Assembly (NCBI GenBank): GCA_041168905.1
Contig: JBEEJZ010000079.1
Location: forward strand, 1 to 64,000
Reading direction: 5' to 3'
Origin: JBEEJZ01 sp041168905
GTDB lineage: Bacteria; Pseudomonadota; Gammaproteobacteria; Burkholderiales; Burkholderiaceae_C
DNA: 64,000 bases
This document shows, piece after piece, positions 6,226 through 15,879 of this stretch; the first letter of the stretch is position 1; each line of letters opens with the position of its first letter. A model generated the notes under the pieces. That model searched no databases. It had not been told where the DNA came from and saw only the letters and a program-made list of their open reading frames with translations. Made by a program: the position numbers and the translations under genes.

Positions 6226-6636
6226 ATGCACCCAATATTCTGCGCCTGCTGCGGCCAGTCCTTCCTGCCTGACCCACGGGTCAAAAACCAAACCTACTGC
6301 TCGACACCTGCCTGCCAGGCAGAGCGGCGCAAACGCTGGCGGCAAACCCGGCCACGCACCGGGGAGGTGTACCTTGACAATAAAGCCCGCGCCCAAAGAG
6401 CTTGGCTGGATCGCAATCCAAATTATTGGCGCAACTACCGGGGTAACGGAAAAGGTGCCGGGAAAAAGCAGCCCACCGATTCCGAGATTATTTCGGCTCC
6501 GCTGTCAGGTCTGTACCGAATCGAGTTCACCCCAAATTTCGGCGCTGCTAAGAGCGACGAGTGGATTGCAAAGATCTCCCCTGTGTGCCACCACTGTTCA
6601 TGCAAAGAGAACGAGTGCAAAGATATAACTCGTTAG
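6226..6636 (+). CDS. Zinc-finger protein of the recombinase module
   Basis: A 136-residue protein with an N-terminal zinc ribbon: C-x2-C in CACCGQSF, then C-x4-C in YCSTPACQ. A basic helix follows (ERRKRWRQTRPR, then WLDRNPNYWRNYR), typical of small DNA-binding proteins beside large serine recombinases. A second cysteine pair lies near the C-terminus (CHHCSCKENEC). The start MHPIFCACC at 6226 puts the finger at the N-terminus; the longer frame adds 27 unlikely residues. It probably binds element DNA as an accessory or regulator, an inference from context. Confidence 0.65.
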   Translation: MHPIFCACCGQSFLPDPRVKNQTYCSTPACQAERRKRWRQTRPRTGEVYLDNKARAQRAWLDRNPNYWRNYRGNGKGAGKKQPTDSEIISAPLSGLYRIEFTPNFGAAKSDEWIAKISPVCHHCSCKENECKDITR

Positions 6637-6805
6637 ACGAGTTGAGCCTCTGGCATTACCGTTGCGTCCAAATATGCTCCCGAAAACCTGCATGGCAACC
6701 GCTTCATCGGTAAGTCCGCGCTGACAACCATCAGCACTGTGGCTTGCAGCGAAGTGAAATGCAGGCTCGAGAGCATCCATTACAAACGTTGAACGATCGG
6801 ATGCT

Positions 6806-8371
6806 ATGCAAAACAATGAGGCCACAGAAGAACAGACAGAACCGTCCAAACGCATTCGCGCCGCTGAATATGTCCGCATGTCAACGGAGCACCAGCAGTA
6901 CTCCACCGAAAACCAGGCCGACAAAATCCGCGAGTACGCCCGAGTTCAAGGCATTGAAATTGTTCGTACCTATGCCGATGATGGCAAAAGCGGTCTGAAC
7001 ATCGGCGGGCGCAAATCCCTGCAGCAGCTACTCGAGGACGTGGACGCCGGGGCCATCGACTTCAAACTGGTCTTGGTGTACGACGTCAGCCGCTGGGGAC
7101 GGTTTCAGGACCCTGACGAGGCAGCCTATTACGAACACCTGCTCAAGCGCAAAGGCGTTCACGTCCGGTACGTCGCGGAACAATTCGACAACGATGGATC
7201 CCCAGTCTCCACCATCGTCAAAGGCGTCAAGCGCGCCATGGCAGGTGAATACAGCCGGGAACTCTCGGTCAAGGTGTTCGCCGGTCAATGCCGACTGATC
7301 GAATTGGGCTACCGCCAGGGCGGCCCTGCCGGCTATGGACTGCGGCGCGTACTACTGGACCAGACGGGATCCGTGAAGGCAGAGCTGGCGCGCGGGGAGC
7401 ACAAAAGCCTGCAAACCGACCGTGTCATCTTGATGCCTGGTCCAGACGTAGAGGTTCAAAACGTGCTCCAGATCTATCGCTGGTTCACAGAGCATGGTCT
7501 GTCCGAGTCTGAAATCGCGACTCGTCTCAACGAACAAGGTGTGCGCACGGACTTGGGGCGCAATTGGACACGGGCCACGGTGCATCAGGTGTTGACCAAC
7601 GAAAAGTACATCGGCAACAACGTGTTCAACCGTATCTCGTTCAAGCTCAAGATGCTGCGTACCGTCAACGAGCCAGACAAGTGGGTCAGGAAAGAAGGCG
7701 CCTTCGAAGCCATCATTCCACCAGAAACGTTCTACATGGCGCAGGGGATCATTCGCGGGCGTACGCACCGCTACAGCATGGAAGATCTGATCGAAAAGCT
7801 GCGCAATCTCTATGAGCACCGGGGGTATCTGTCAGGACTGATCATTGACGAAACCGAGGGAATGCCCTCCTCCTCGGCCTACATCCACAAATTCGGAAGC
7901 CTGATTCGCGCCTACCAGACAGTGGGGTTCACACCCGACCGGGATTACCGGTATTTAGAAGCCAACCAGTTCTTGCGACGACTGCACCCGCAAATCGTTG
8001 CTCAGACAGAACAAGCCATCGGCGAGTTGGGTGGCACCATTGAAAGGGATCCCGCCACAGACCTACTCCTGGTCAACAGGGAATTCACGGTGTCCCTGGT
8101 GCTGGCTCGGTGCCAAACCCATGACAACGGGCGCAACCGCTGGAAGGTGAGATTTGACACCAGCCTGGCGCCTGACATCACAGTGGCCGTGCGGCTGAAC
8201 CATGCCAACGATGCACCAATGGACTACTACCTTCTGCCACGCCTGGATTTCGGGCAGCCGCGCATCAGTCTGGCCGATCGCAATGCCATCGAAATTGAAA
8301 GCTACCGCTTTGACACTCTGGAATATTTCTATGGCATGGCCCAGCGCACACGCCTGCGGAGGGCATCATGA
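6806..8371 (+). CDS. Large serine recombinase
   Basis: A 521-residue site-specific recombinase. The N-terminal resolvase domain carries the nucleophile Ser26 in YVRMSTEHQQYS and the conserved DDGKSG, with YDVSRWGRF as the helix following. The central recombinase domain (GYRQGGPAGYGLRR) and a zinc-ribbon-like or C-terminal DNA-binding part follow. It can integrate or excise DNA without a host factor. The start codon has only a weak Shine-Dalgarno sequence. The stop overlaps the next ATG as ATGA, coupling it to the ParB-like gene. Confidence 0.92.
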   Translation: MQNNEATEEQTEPSKRIRAAEYVRMSTEHQQYSTENQADKIREYARVQGIEIVRTYADDGKSGLNIGGRKSLQQLLEDVDAGAIDFKLVLVYDVSRWGRFQDPDEAAYYEHLLKRKGVHVRYVAEQFDNDGSPVSTIVKGVKRAMAGEYSRELSVKVFAGQCRLIELGYRQGGPAGYGLRRVLLDQTGSVKAELARGEHKSLQTDRVILMPGPDVEVQNVLQIYRWFTEHGLSESEIATRLNEQGVRTDLGRNWTRATVHQVLTNEKYIGNNVFNRISFKLKMLRTVNEPDKWVRKEGAFEAIIPPETFYMAQGIIRGRTHRYSMEDLIEKLRNLYEHRGYLSGLIIDETEGMPSSSAYIHKFGSLIRAYQTVGFTPDRDYRYLEANQFLRRLHPQIVAQTEQAIGELGGTIERDPATDLLLVNREFTVSLVLARCQTHDNGRNRWKVRFDTSLAPDITVAVRLNHANDAPMDYYLLPRLDFGQPRISLADRNAIEIESYRFDTLEYFYGMAQRTRLRRAS

Positions 8372-9264
8372 CCAAAATGCAGCCTGCGGGCAATCTGCGC
8401 ATGATCCCTGTCGACCGGATAGAGGTGCTCAATCCGCGCGAGCGAAACAAGCAGGTTTTTGAGGGCATCGTTGAAAACATCAAATCCGTCGGACTCAAAA
8501 AACCCATCACTGTGACCCCGCGCCCTGGGGACGATGGTGCTGAAAAATACTTACTCGTTTGTGGCGAAGGCAGGCTCAAAGCGTTCATGGCGCTGGGCGA
8601 GACCACCATTGCTGCAATGGTGGTGGATGTCAACGATGAAGACGCCTTCATCATGAGCATGGTGGAAAACATCGCCCGTCGCAAATCCAGCCCCCTCGAA
8701 CTGCTGGCGGGCATCCAGCAACTGGTGGCCAAGGGTTATGACAAAAAAACCATCGCCAAAAAAACTGGCTTGAGCGTTGACTACGTGCAGGGAATCATGC
8801 TTCTTATCAAGAATGGAGAGGAGCGCCTGATGGTGGCGGTAGAGAGCGGCCGCATACCGCTCAATGCGGCATTGGCCATTGTGGGCGCCGGCCATAACAA
8901 TGAGGCGGTGCAGGCCGCGTTGCAAGAAGCATACGAGTCCGGATTGCTGCGCGGAAAGCAGTTGATTCAGGCCCGTCGCGTGATCGAAAAGCGCCAGACC
9001 TTTGGGCGCGCATTGGGTCGAGGCACACAGCGTGTGGCGGTAGACATCACGGCATCAAGCCTGGTCAGGACATACCAAAAAGAAGTTGATCGTCAAAAGC
9101 TGATGGTCAAAAAAGCGGGGGCGGCCCAGCAACGCCTCTTATTCGTGATCGGCGCCTTGGGGCAACTCCTGGTCAATGAGCACTTCACGACCTTGCTTCG
9201 GGCCGAAGGATTGGACACCTTGCCAACGTACCTGGCCGAACGTGTATGGCCGAAAGGAGCTTGA
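8368..9264 (+). CDS. ParB/RepB-like protein 1
   Basis: A 298-residue protein with an N-terminal ParB/Srx nuclease-like fold: DRIEVLNPRERN, CGEGRLKAF (ParB box I-like), and ENIARRKSS (box II-like). A KorB/ParB-type HTH follows (KKTIAKKTGLSVDYVQGIM) and a C-terminal region like plasmid RepB proteins. It is translationally coupled to the recombinase. No ParA or replication initiator is nearby, so it may act as a DNA-binding partner of recombination rather than in partition. Confidence 0.8.
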   Translation: MTKMQPAGNLRMIPVDRIEVLNPRERNKQVFEGIVENIKSVGLKKPITVTPRPGDDGAEKYLLVCGEGRLKAFMALGETTIAAMVVDVNDEDAFIMSMVENIARRKSSPLELLAGIQQLVAKGYDKKTIAKKTGLSVDYVQGIMLLIKNGEERLMVAVESGRIPLNAALAIVGAGHNNEAVQAALQEAYESGLLRGKQLIQARRVIEKRQTFGRALGRGTQRVAVDITASSLVRTYQKEVDRQKLMVKKAGAAQQRLLFVIGALGQLLVNEHFTTLLRAEGLDTLPTYLAERVWPKGA

Positions 9265-9265
9265 A

Positions 9266-10147
9266 ATGGCGCAACTTGCCCTTGCCTTCCTGTTGGATCC
9301 ACTGTCTATTCCTCTGGACCTGATTCTGCCGTCACGCAAAGCGCTTTCCAGAATATTGACCACCCGGAAATTCATGCAAATCCAAGCCTCCATCAAGGCC
9401 GTCGGACTCATCGAGCCATTGACGGTTGGGCCTGCGGACAAGAAAACGGGGCACCGCGTTCTGCTCGACGGTCATTTGCGATTGCTGGCGCTCCGATCGC
9501 TGGAGCACACTGAGGCGCTGTGTCTGGAGTCCACGGACGACGAAAGTTACACCTACAACACCCGGATCAATCGGCTGTCATCCATTCAAGAACATGTGAT
9601 GCTTCGCAGGGCAGTTGAAAAAGGGGTCACGGCGCAGCGTTTGGCCGATGCACTGGACTTGGACATCTCCACCATCACCCGCAAACTCAATCTGCTCGAC
9701 GGCATCTGCGCAGAGGCCGTGGCACTGCTGAAAGATCAGCAATTTGCGGCCGACCTTGGCACTATTTTGAAGAAAATGAAACCGATGCGCCAAGTCGAGT
9801 GCGTTGAATTGATGGTGGACGCCAACTGTGTCACCCTGGCCTATGCCAATGCACTGTATGCGGCAACACCTCCGAACCAGCTGGTGGATGCGGTCGTTGC
9901 CAAAAAGGTCGCCGGTGTGAGTCCGACACAGATGGCCAACATGGAACGCGAGATGGGAAGTCTGCAAGAGCAATACAAGCTTGCTGAACAAACCTTCAGC
10001 CAGGATGTTTTCAATTTGCTGCTCGCCAGCAAGCTCCTAGCCAAATGGCTAGAAAACACCGAGGTCGAACGGTACTTGCAGCAGCACCACCCGGAGATTC
10101 TGACGGAGTTCAAATTTATCGTGGAATGCGAGTCACTCGACGCATAG
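9266..10147 (+). CDS. ParB/RepB-like protein 2
   Basis: A 293-residue paralogue-like partner of the preceding gene, with the same layout: ParB-like N-terminus (LPSRKALSRIL, LLDGHLRLLALR), an HTH (GVTAQRLADALDLDISTITRKL) and a RepB-type helical C-terminus. The ATG at 9266 follows the upstream stop by one base and has AAAGGAG at good spacing, so it is chosen over the longer overlapping frame. Two divergent ParB-like proteins behind a serine recombinase recur as a gene set in mobile elements; they may form a heteromer. Confidence 0.78.
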   Translation: MAQLALAFLLDPLSIPLDLILPSRKALSRILTTRKFMQIQASIKAVGLIEPLTVGPADKKTGHRVLLDGHLRLLALRSLEHTEALCLESTDDESYTYNTRINRLSSIQEHVMLRRAVEKGVTAQRLADALDLDISTITRKLNLLDGICAEAVALLKDQQFAADLGTILKKMKPMRQVECVELMVDANCVTLAYANALYAATPPNQLVDAVVAKKVAGVSPTQMANMEREMGSLQEQYKLAEQTFSQDVFNLLLASKLLAKWLENTEVERYLQQHHPEILTEFKFIVECESLDA

Positions 10148-10151
10148 TTGA

Positions 10152-11543
10152 ATGCACAGCAGCGATTTTTTGCCCCCGCCAACAGCGCAAGGTCTACTTG
10201 AAGGAGCCAAAGTCCACCCATCATTCAGCGCCGAGCAGATTGATGACGACTCGCCCGACACCCATCGCAATGCGCCTCAGCCTGATCCCATCTGCCTGTA
10301 TGGGTTGATAGGTGACGTAGCCCGAGCAGGCAGTGACGGCACAGAAACGAATGCCCATGCCATCGCAGCGAATTTCATGGCTTATTTGTCCTGCGCAGTT
10401 GGGCGTAGCGTATACCTGCCCATCGGAAACACACGGCACCACACGCGATTGTTCTGCCTGCACATCGGACGTTCCGGCCGTGGGCGCAAGGGCGACGCGG
10501 TATCGCTGGTGCTGCGCATCGACGCCGCTTTACGTGCAATCGATGATGCGTTCGCGCCTCAGATTCACCGAGGTGGATTGTCAACGCGCGAAGGTCTGGC
10601 AGCGCTGATCCACGACGGCTACCGGCTAGGTCGACAGGACGTCCCCCCCATCGAGGACAAGCGGCTGTGGGTGGTCGAATCCGAATTCGCCAACGTGCTG
10701 CATCAGGGTCGGCGCGACGGAAACACACTGTCGGCTGCACTGCGTGACTGCTGGGACGGTATCGATCTGAAACCTGCCACGAAATCCAATCGGGTCTACG
10801 CCAGCGATCCACACGTCTGCCTAAGCGGCGCGATCTCGCCCAGCGAACTGACGGGCTTGATGAGCGCCCGTGAAATGAGCAACGGATTTGCCAACCGGTT
10901 TCTCATGATCTGGGCCGAGCGGTCACGAATGTTGCCGTTTCCGAAGGAGACGCCACAGGCGGTAGTCGACCATCTGGCACGCAGGACGCTGGATGTGTTG
11001 GCCTTCGTTCGCGCTGACCGGCATGACGAGCGCGCACATCGGCAGATGGAACTGTCGCCGCAAGCGCAGTGGCGCTACGCTCAGCTCTACCGAGGTGAAC
11101 TGCACGATGGCGTTGACGGTGGTGCAATTGGGGCCTTGCTTGAGCGCAACGCGCCAATGCTGCTCCGCCTGGCGATGCTGATGGCCCTGACCGACCTGCA
11201 AACCCGGATCGACGCACAGCACATCGACGCAGCAATGGCTTGGATTCGTCATGCCACGGCGTCCGTGCGCTTCGTGTTCGTCAGCGCTGCCGAGGATGCC
11301 AGGCTGTCTCAGGTGCTGGACCTTTCAAACCGCGTACTGTCCTTCCTGCACGAACGCGGTCAGGCCACGCGCAGCCAGATCAGCTCCGAATGTTTCCGGG
11401 GCAAGATGACAAAGGCGCGGATCGACGCCAGCCTGGAGCACCTGTTGGCCAGCACGCCGCCCAAGATCACGGTGCAGTGGGGCGAACGCGCCGACGGTGC
11501 GCCGGGTGCGCCACTGCGGGTGTACCGGTTGGCCACGGAGTGA
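10152..11543 (+). CDS. DUF3987-like (YfjI-type) protein
   Basis: A 463-residue protein of the DUF3987/YfjI type common in phages and islands, distantly related to P-loop primase-helicases. Visible landmarks are a basic glycine turn, GRSGRGRKGDAVS, in the position of a phosphate-binding loop (without a canonical GKS), then LWVVESEFANVL, a possible Walker-B-like acidic strand, and SGAISPSELTGLMS. The C-terminus has a winged-helix-like region (RSQISSECFRGKMTKARID). It begins 4 bases after ParB-like protein 2, so it is in the same transcript. Its function is unknown. Confidence 0.65.
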   Translation: MHSSDFLPPPTAQGLLEGAKVHPSFSAEQIDDDSPDTHRNAPQPDPICLYGLIGDVARAGSDGTETNAHAIAANFMAYLSCAVGRSVYLPIGNTRHHTRLFCLHIGRSGRGRKGDAVSLVLRIDAALRAIDDAFAPQIHRGGLSTREGLAALIHDGYRLGRQDVPPIEDKRLWVVESEFANVLHQGRRDGNTLSAALRDCWDGIDLKPATKSNRVYASDPHVCLSGAISPSELTGLMSAREMSNGFANRFLMIWAERSRMLPFPKETPQAVVDHLARRTLDVLAFVRADRHDERAHRQMELSPQAQWRYAQLYRGELHDGVDGGAIGALLERNAPMLLRLAMLMALTDLQTRIDAQHIDAAMAWIRHATASVRFVFVSAAEDARLSQVLDLSNRVLSFLHERGQATRSQISSECFRGKMTKARIDASLEHLLASTPPKITVQWGERADGAPGAPLRVYRLATE

Positions 11544-11559
11544 TGCGGGGGGATTTTTT

Positions 11560-11712
11560 CGCTAATTTCGCAGAGACGAATCGAGCGCAAGTGCTTGTCA
11601 GAAGACTAATTTCGCTGATTTCGCTGATTTCGCCGAAACCTTGTACACATACAGCATGGGGCGCAACAAGGGCCTGTCGGGCAATCGGAGCCCAAAGATG
11701 GAAATATTCTAG
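11560..11712. repeat. Short tandem repeats of a 9-bp unit in a gene-free spacer
   Basis: At 11611-11636 the unit TTCGCTGAT is repeated twice and followed by a partial third copy (TTCGCCGA); a related TAATTTCGC occurs near 11563. The spacer separates the plus-strand DUF3987-like gene from the convergent HEPN gene. No terminator was recognised. Confidence 0.4.
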
Positions 11713-12402
11713 TTAGGTATTCTGATCGACGACGGGATAGACGGCGTCGCCCCACAGCGCGTTCGGGTTGTCCATCATCAGCGCGATGATCACGGGAACG
11801 AGCTTGCCCAGCAGACGAGTGCAATCACGCAACTGGTCGCGGTTAACCTTGCCACCCCACGTCGCACCGCCGTGGATCAGTTGATTGCGCAGCGTGTAGA
11901 GGCGATTGAACATGACCGAGAGCAGCGCGGGCGTATTGCCGCTGGCCAGTGCGGACTGCGCCGACTTCTTCGCGCTGGAGAACCGATCCCTCCACTCGTC
12001 CTCACCGATCCGGCCACGCTGGAACTCCCAAAACAGGTGGAAAACATAGGGGTTGTCGAGTAGCGTGCGGATGCTGCCGGAAAACTCCTTCCAGATCAGG
12101 TCGTCAATGCGTTTGCTGGCGTCGAGGTCGCAGAGCTTTTGAAGAAAGACCGTGAAAGTGACCTTGTCGGACGGGCGGTCACTGTCGTCAAGTTCCTGCG
12201 CGTAGGCAGCATTGAAGGCGATCCACAGAAAGATGAATTTGCCGTCCATATCCTCCGACTGCTCGGCGCGATGCAGCCAGCTCAAGGCTCTGTGGATGCG
12301 CAGCGTCAGGTTGGTCGGATGTCCGTCGCGCACCAGCCGGTGCCGCTGCTTGAGTGCAGAGTGCTCCAGCAAACTTCCGGTCATGGGTTTGAGCGTGGAC
12401 AT
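11713..12402 (-). CDS. HEPN-domain protein (Apea-like) of the defence island
   Basis: A 229-residue all-helical protein. RNQLIHGG near residues 172-179 matches the R-x4-H catalytic motif of HEPN ribonucleases, and the preceding FIFLWIAFNAAY is typical of Apea-like HEPN proteins. HEPN domains often act as RNA-cutting effectors in abortive defence. It begins 3 bases after the stop of the large ATPase gene, so both should be one transcript, with the HEPN protein as effector or partner. It is full length, with no second domain. Confidence 0.75.
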   Translation of the reverse strand: MSTLKPMTGSLLEHSALKQRHRLVRDGHPTNLTLRIHRALSWLHRAEQSEDMDGKFIFLWIAFNAAYAQELDDSDRPSDKVTFTVFLQKLCDLDASKRIDDLIWKEFSGSIRTLLDNPYVFHLFWEFQRGRIGEDEWRDRFSSAKKSAQSALASGNTPALLSVMFNRLYTLRNQLIHGGATWGGKVNRDQLRDCTRLLGKLVPVIIALMMDNPNALWGDAVYPVVDQNT

Positions 12403-12405
12403 GGA

Positions 12406-15400
12406 TCAGGCTTTCGGTTGAGACGATTTCGGTGGTTCCGTGCGCGCGACCTGGCTCCAGCCTTTGTCGAACGTGAACGTCCGCGCGTGGCCAACAGGGT
12501 TCTGAATCCTGAGAACCCGTGCCTTCTCTGCGTTGGTCGCATGCTCGACCACGTACAGCCAGTACGCATCGCCCTTTGCGTGGGCATGGTCGAACTGCGT
12601 GCGGGAAAGACCCACGGGTCGGTCTTCCAGACTGCCGGTCATCGACTTGACCTCGACCCAGCGAACTGGCTGGCCGTTGCCGTTGGCTTCGAATAAATCG
12701 AAACCAGGATTGCCCTCCGGTGTTCGTTGCAACGCGGGTTCGAGCGAAATAATCAGCGTAATGGCGTGATCCTCGATCTTCATCCGTGTTGCCTGATCGA
12801 GGCCATCTGGATCGGCTTCGTCGTCGGGATGGGTACCGAGGTAGGAAATGAACGGCCTTCCGCTAGCAGAACCCGGCGCCCGCTTTCCCTGTCCCCCACT
12901 GCTGCTTCCACCGCCCTTGACACCACCACCGGTATGACCACCAGAGCCACTGAGTGGTCCGCCGTTGCCCTGGCCGCCGCCACGTGACGTCCCGGAGCCA
13001 ATTCCGCCGTGAACACCGAGCCCCGAGCCCCTCGTTGCGTCGTCGCCGCCGTCCGAGTCGTGCGTCCCTGGCGGAATGTCCGGCATGCCGTCGCCATAAA
13101 GGTCTTTTGCGTCGTCGTAGACATCATCGCCAGATGGCTTGGAGTCGTCCGTCCCTTCTTCGGCCGGAACCTCGTCAGACGGCGCATCAGCCACATCAGG
13201 CGCATCATCTGTTGGGGTCTCATCCTCCGGTGGCGCGCCAGTGATCCCAAGTCGGGAGGTCAGATCTGCCACGCTGGTAATGCCGAGTTTTCGCAGCAAG
13301 TCGAGGGCGGCAGGATCGATACCGGCTTCTTTGGCCAGTTGGTCGATGATCGGCGGCTTGAAGGCGATCTTGGTCAGCAGAAAGGGATTGGTCTTCCAAC
13401 CGAGGGGATCGAACAACACAAGGTTTGGCGGAAAAAGTTCGCCCTTGGCGTCCGGCACCCACGCTACCGTGTTGAGGCGGCGAACGAAGGCAGCCGGGAA
13501 TGGCGGCGTCCTGCGCTCCCCGTAGTGCGACCAACTGTAAGAACCATCGAAGATGCCACGTCCACGACGTTCTTCAAGGTCGCCCAAGCTCTCCCAGATC
13601 AGGCGGGCGCGCTCAATGCGTTGTTCGGGTGTGAGTTTGGGCAACAGGTCAATCAAGGCGTCGAGGCCATTCAGTACCCAGTCAACGACTCGTTCTTTTG
13701 CCCCCAACTCTACGTAGCCGGTCTTTCGACGGAGCTCCCTCTTATCTTCCAATGAAAGCGCCGTCGGCGCTTCTAGGGGACGCGGATACCTCAATGCACC
13801 GCACGCCTCCAGCAATTCGCGCATCTCCTCGCCGCGCAGGCAGTCGTACCCGTCGTCAACGATGAAGACACGCGGAACGCCGGCGAAGAGCTGTTTCAGA
13901 CGGTCAGTGGCGATGTAGATGCTGCCCGGCCTGGCGACGTAGCCTTTGGCGTCACCGGTGTCGACCACCATCACGAAGGGCGTTTCGCGTAACGCTGTGA
14001 GGAGCTTTTCCCGTTGGGTTTTCGAGTCGGTGTTGAACGCTTTGCGGATGCGCTCAATGTCAGCTGCGTAGCCCTCTTCGTCAATATCGACCGCCTCCTG
14101 CTGGTACTTCGGCAGCAGGTTCAACACCACGTCATCGACTTGATCGGGTTCGGTGATGCCGAGTGCGATGAGAAAACTGCGCGCATCGACCGACGCGCAC
14201 ACTGCGGGGCGTATCGTCGGGAAGCCGGTTTTGATAGCACTCGGCAGGAAGGCCTTCGCCGCCCCGTTCTCGCGTCCAACGACGTGGGTGCCATCTTCGA
14301 GGCGGATCAAGGGAATTTTGTCGAGGCTGCGGCGCAAGGCGGCTTCTTGGCCGTTCAGGAACTCGTAGAGTCGCCTCACCCAATCGTCGGATTGGGCTTC
14401 GAGGAAAGGCTTTGTCAGACGCGGAACCAGCGTGGCTGGCGTCACTTCGGCGACGTTCAGCTCCTGCATCAGGTAAGAGCGAATCTCTGGCTGCCTGTCC
14501 GGGGTGATAACGCCCGTCAGCCACGCGGAGGCCTTGGAGCCAAACACTGCTTCGATCTGCTCAGGGCTGAGCAGATCTCGCAACTCCTGCGTGCGCGCCA
14601 GCTTTGCTTGGGAGGCAGGGACAAAACCACCGTCGAAGCGAGGCAGCAGCGGTTCACTCCACAGCGCCTGCCGAACGCTCTCGAAGATGGGTGCGAACAT
14701 CGCACCAGAGGGAAACTTCTCGCGGTCGAGCGGCAAGCAACGCAAGGCTGACGTGTCCAGCATCGCGTTGTCCCGCATCCAGCGCATCGCTTCCACCAGC
14801 AGGCTGGCCGTCTCCTTGACCAGATGCTGATTCCACGGCTCTCCGCGCGGAATGTTGTCGCGGCTGGGTGTCGTGCGATACGGCCCCTGAACCAGAAAGC
14901 CGAGATTAGTCGGCACCACCGTCGGGAAAAACACAACCAGAGGCGACGAGGCCACGGGCTGAACCGACCAACGGCCCGGCGCGTCCTTGACCGCGACCAG
15001 CGAGAACGCGATCTCAACGCGACCGACGGCATCCTGCGTGTCCGAGAACATTTCGCGGTGGAACACCAGCCAGTTCTGATCGACTTCCGCCTTTCCGCTC
15101 TCTTGGCCGATCACCGTGACGCGATGGACGTTGTTTCCGAACGCTTCAGGGCTGTTACGCAGGTAGAACCCGGACGCACCACCCTCAACGCTCCAGTTGA
15201 TCTCTTCGATGTGCCTCAAGAACAGCAGCGCGCCGGGGCCCAGATGCCGGAACCCCGCCGTGATCTCCTTCTGCGCGGAGTCGTCGCCGGCCTTTAGCCG
15301 GAGGACGATCTGGGTTTCACCCGCCTTGCGTTCCGTGCGATCAGCCCGATGTGGCTGCACATAGTCCTTGATGGCGAAATCCTCGTCGCCGGAATGAATC

Positions 15401-15759
15401 TCCGGGCGGTCGGTGAACGTGTAGACCGACTTGAAGCCAATCCCGAACCGGCCAATCGAGAACTTGTCCTTGGTGCTTTCGGCAATCCCGCACACGCCCC
15501 GGACATCTGCCTCGTCGAACGGCCTGCCGAAGTGGGAGAGCGACAGCCGGGTCGGGGTCAGTTCGAACGTGACCTTGCGCGGCCCGGCCGAGTCACCATG
15601 CCGACCGAGCGCGTCCTCCGCGTTCTGGAGCAACTCAAAGATGAAGTGCGTCCGGTCGTCGTACCTGTCAGCAAGCAGCATTGGACCGATCCGTCCGATG
15701 TCGGTGCCATAGCGTCGCCGGTTTTCCTCGCAGATTGCTTCGTAATTCGATGCCACCAT
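12406..15759 (-). CDS. Sacsin/HSP90-like ATPase with C-terminal DUF3883-like domain
   Basis: A 1,117-residue protein. The N-terminus is a GHKL (Bergerat) ATPase of the sacsin type: FIFELLQNAEDAL (metal/ATP-binding Glu/Asn/Asp), GIAESTKDK, and IGRFGIGFKSVY (lid glycines). A long middle region is unassigned. An acidic then Gly-rich low-complexity linker (about residues 860-990) leads to a C-terminal domain with RWVEVKSM, resembling DUF3883, a possible PD-(D/E)XK relative. The ATG at 15759 is chosen for its GAGGG ribosome-binding site. Such proteins cluster with restriction and helicase genes. It is divergent from the HTH-helicase operon. Confidence 0.82.
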   Translation of the reverse strand: MVASNYEAICEENRRRYGTDIGRIGPMLLADRYDDRTHFIFELLQNAEDALGRHGDSAGPRKVTFELTPTRLSLSHFGRPFDEADVRGVCGIAESTKDKFSIGRFGIGFKSVYTFTDRPEIHSGDEDFAIKDYVQPHRADRTERKAGETQIVLRLKAGDDSAQKEITAGFRHLGPGALLFLRHIEEINWSVEGGASGFYLRNSPEAFGNNVHRVTVIGQESGKAEVDQNWLVFHREMFSDTQDAVGRVEIAFSLVAVKDAPGRWSVQPVASSPLVVFFPTVVPTNLGFLVQGPYRTTPSRDNIPRGEPWNQHLVKETASLLVEAMRWMRDNAMLDTSALRCLPLDREKFPSGAMFAPIFESVRQALWSEPLLPRFDGGFVPASQAKLARTQELRDLLSPEQIEAVFGSKASAWLTGVITPDRQPEIRSYLMQELNVAEVTPATLVPRLTKPFLEAQSDDWVRRLYEFLNGQEAALRRSLDKIPLIRLEDGTHVVGRENGAAKAFLPSAIKTGFPTIRPAVCASVDARSFLIALGITEPDQVDDVVLNLLPKYQQEAVDIDEEGYAADIERIRKAFNTDSKTQREKLLTALRETPFVMVVDTGDAKGYVARPGSIYIATDRLKQLFAGVPRVFIVDDGYDCLRGEEMRELLEACGALRYPRPLEAPTALSLEDKRELRRKTGYVELGAKERVVDWVLNGLDALIDLLPKLTPEQRIERARLIWESLGDLEERRGRGIFDGSYSWSHYGERRTPPFPAAFVRRLNTVAWVPDAKGELFPPNLVLFDPLGWKTNPFLLTKIAFKPPIIDQLAKEAGIDPAALDLLRKLGITSVADLTSRLGITGAPPEDETPTDDAPDVADAPSDEVPAEEGTDDSKPSGDDVYDDAKDLYGDGMPDIPPGTHDSDGGDDATRGSGLGVHGGIGSGTSRGGGQGNGGPLSGSGGHTGGGVKGGGSSSGGQGKRAPGSASGRPFISYLGTHPDDEADPDGLDQATRMKIEDHAITLIISLEPALQRTPEGNPGFDLFEANGNGQPVRWVEVKSMTGSLEDRPVGLSRTQFDHAHAKGDAYWLYVVEHATNAEKARVLRIQNPVGHARTFTFDKGWSQVARTEPPKSSQPKA

Positions 15760-15879
15760 CGTTTCCCTCACGGTCAGGCATCTAATTAATGCCAAGTTTG
15801 CCCAAGTCTGCTCAGTTTCAGAATATTATGACAAGATGTAGTACAGACCAAAATCGGTGCAAATCACATGGGAAAGCCG
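15760..15879. promoter_or_regulatory. Divergent promoter region of the defence island
   Basis: This 120-base AT-rich gap separates the ATPase (minus) from the HTH-helicase operon (plus) and must hold both promoters. GGCAT (15777-15781) and ATGCC (15789-15793) form an inverted repeat around CTAATTA, an operator-like site. TATTAT at 15824-15829 could be a plus-strand -10; no well-spaced -35 was found. The HTH protein encoded next door is the obvious candidate regulator. Confidence 0.5.
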
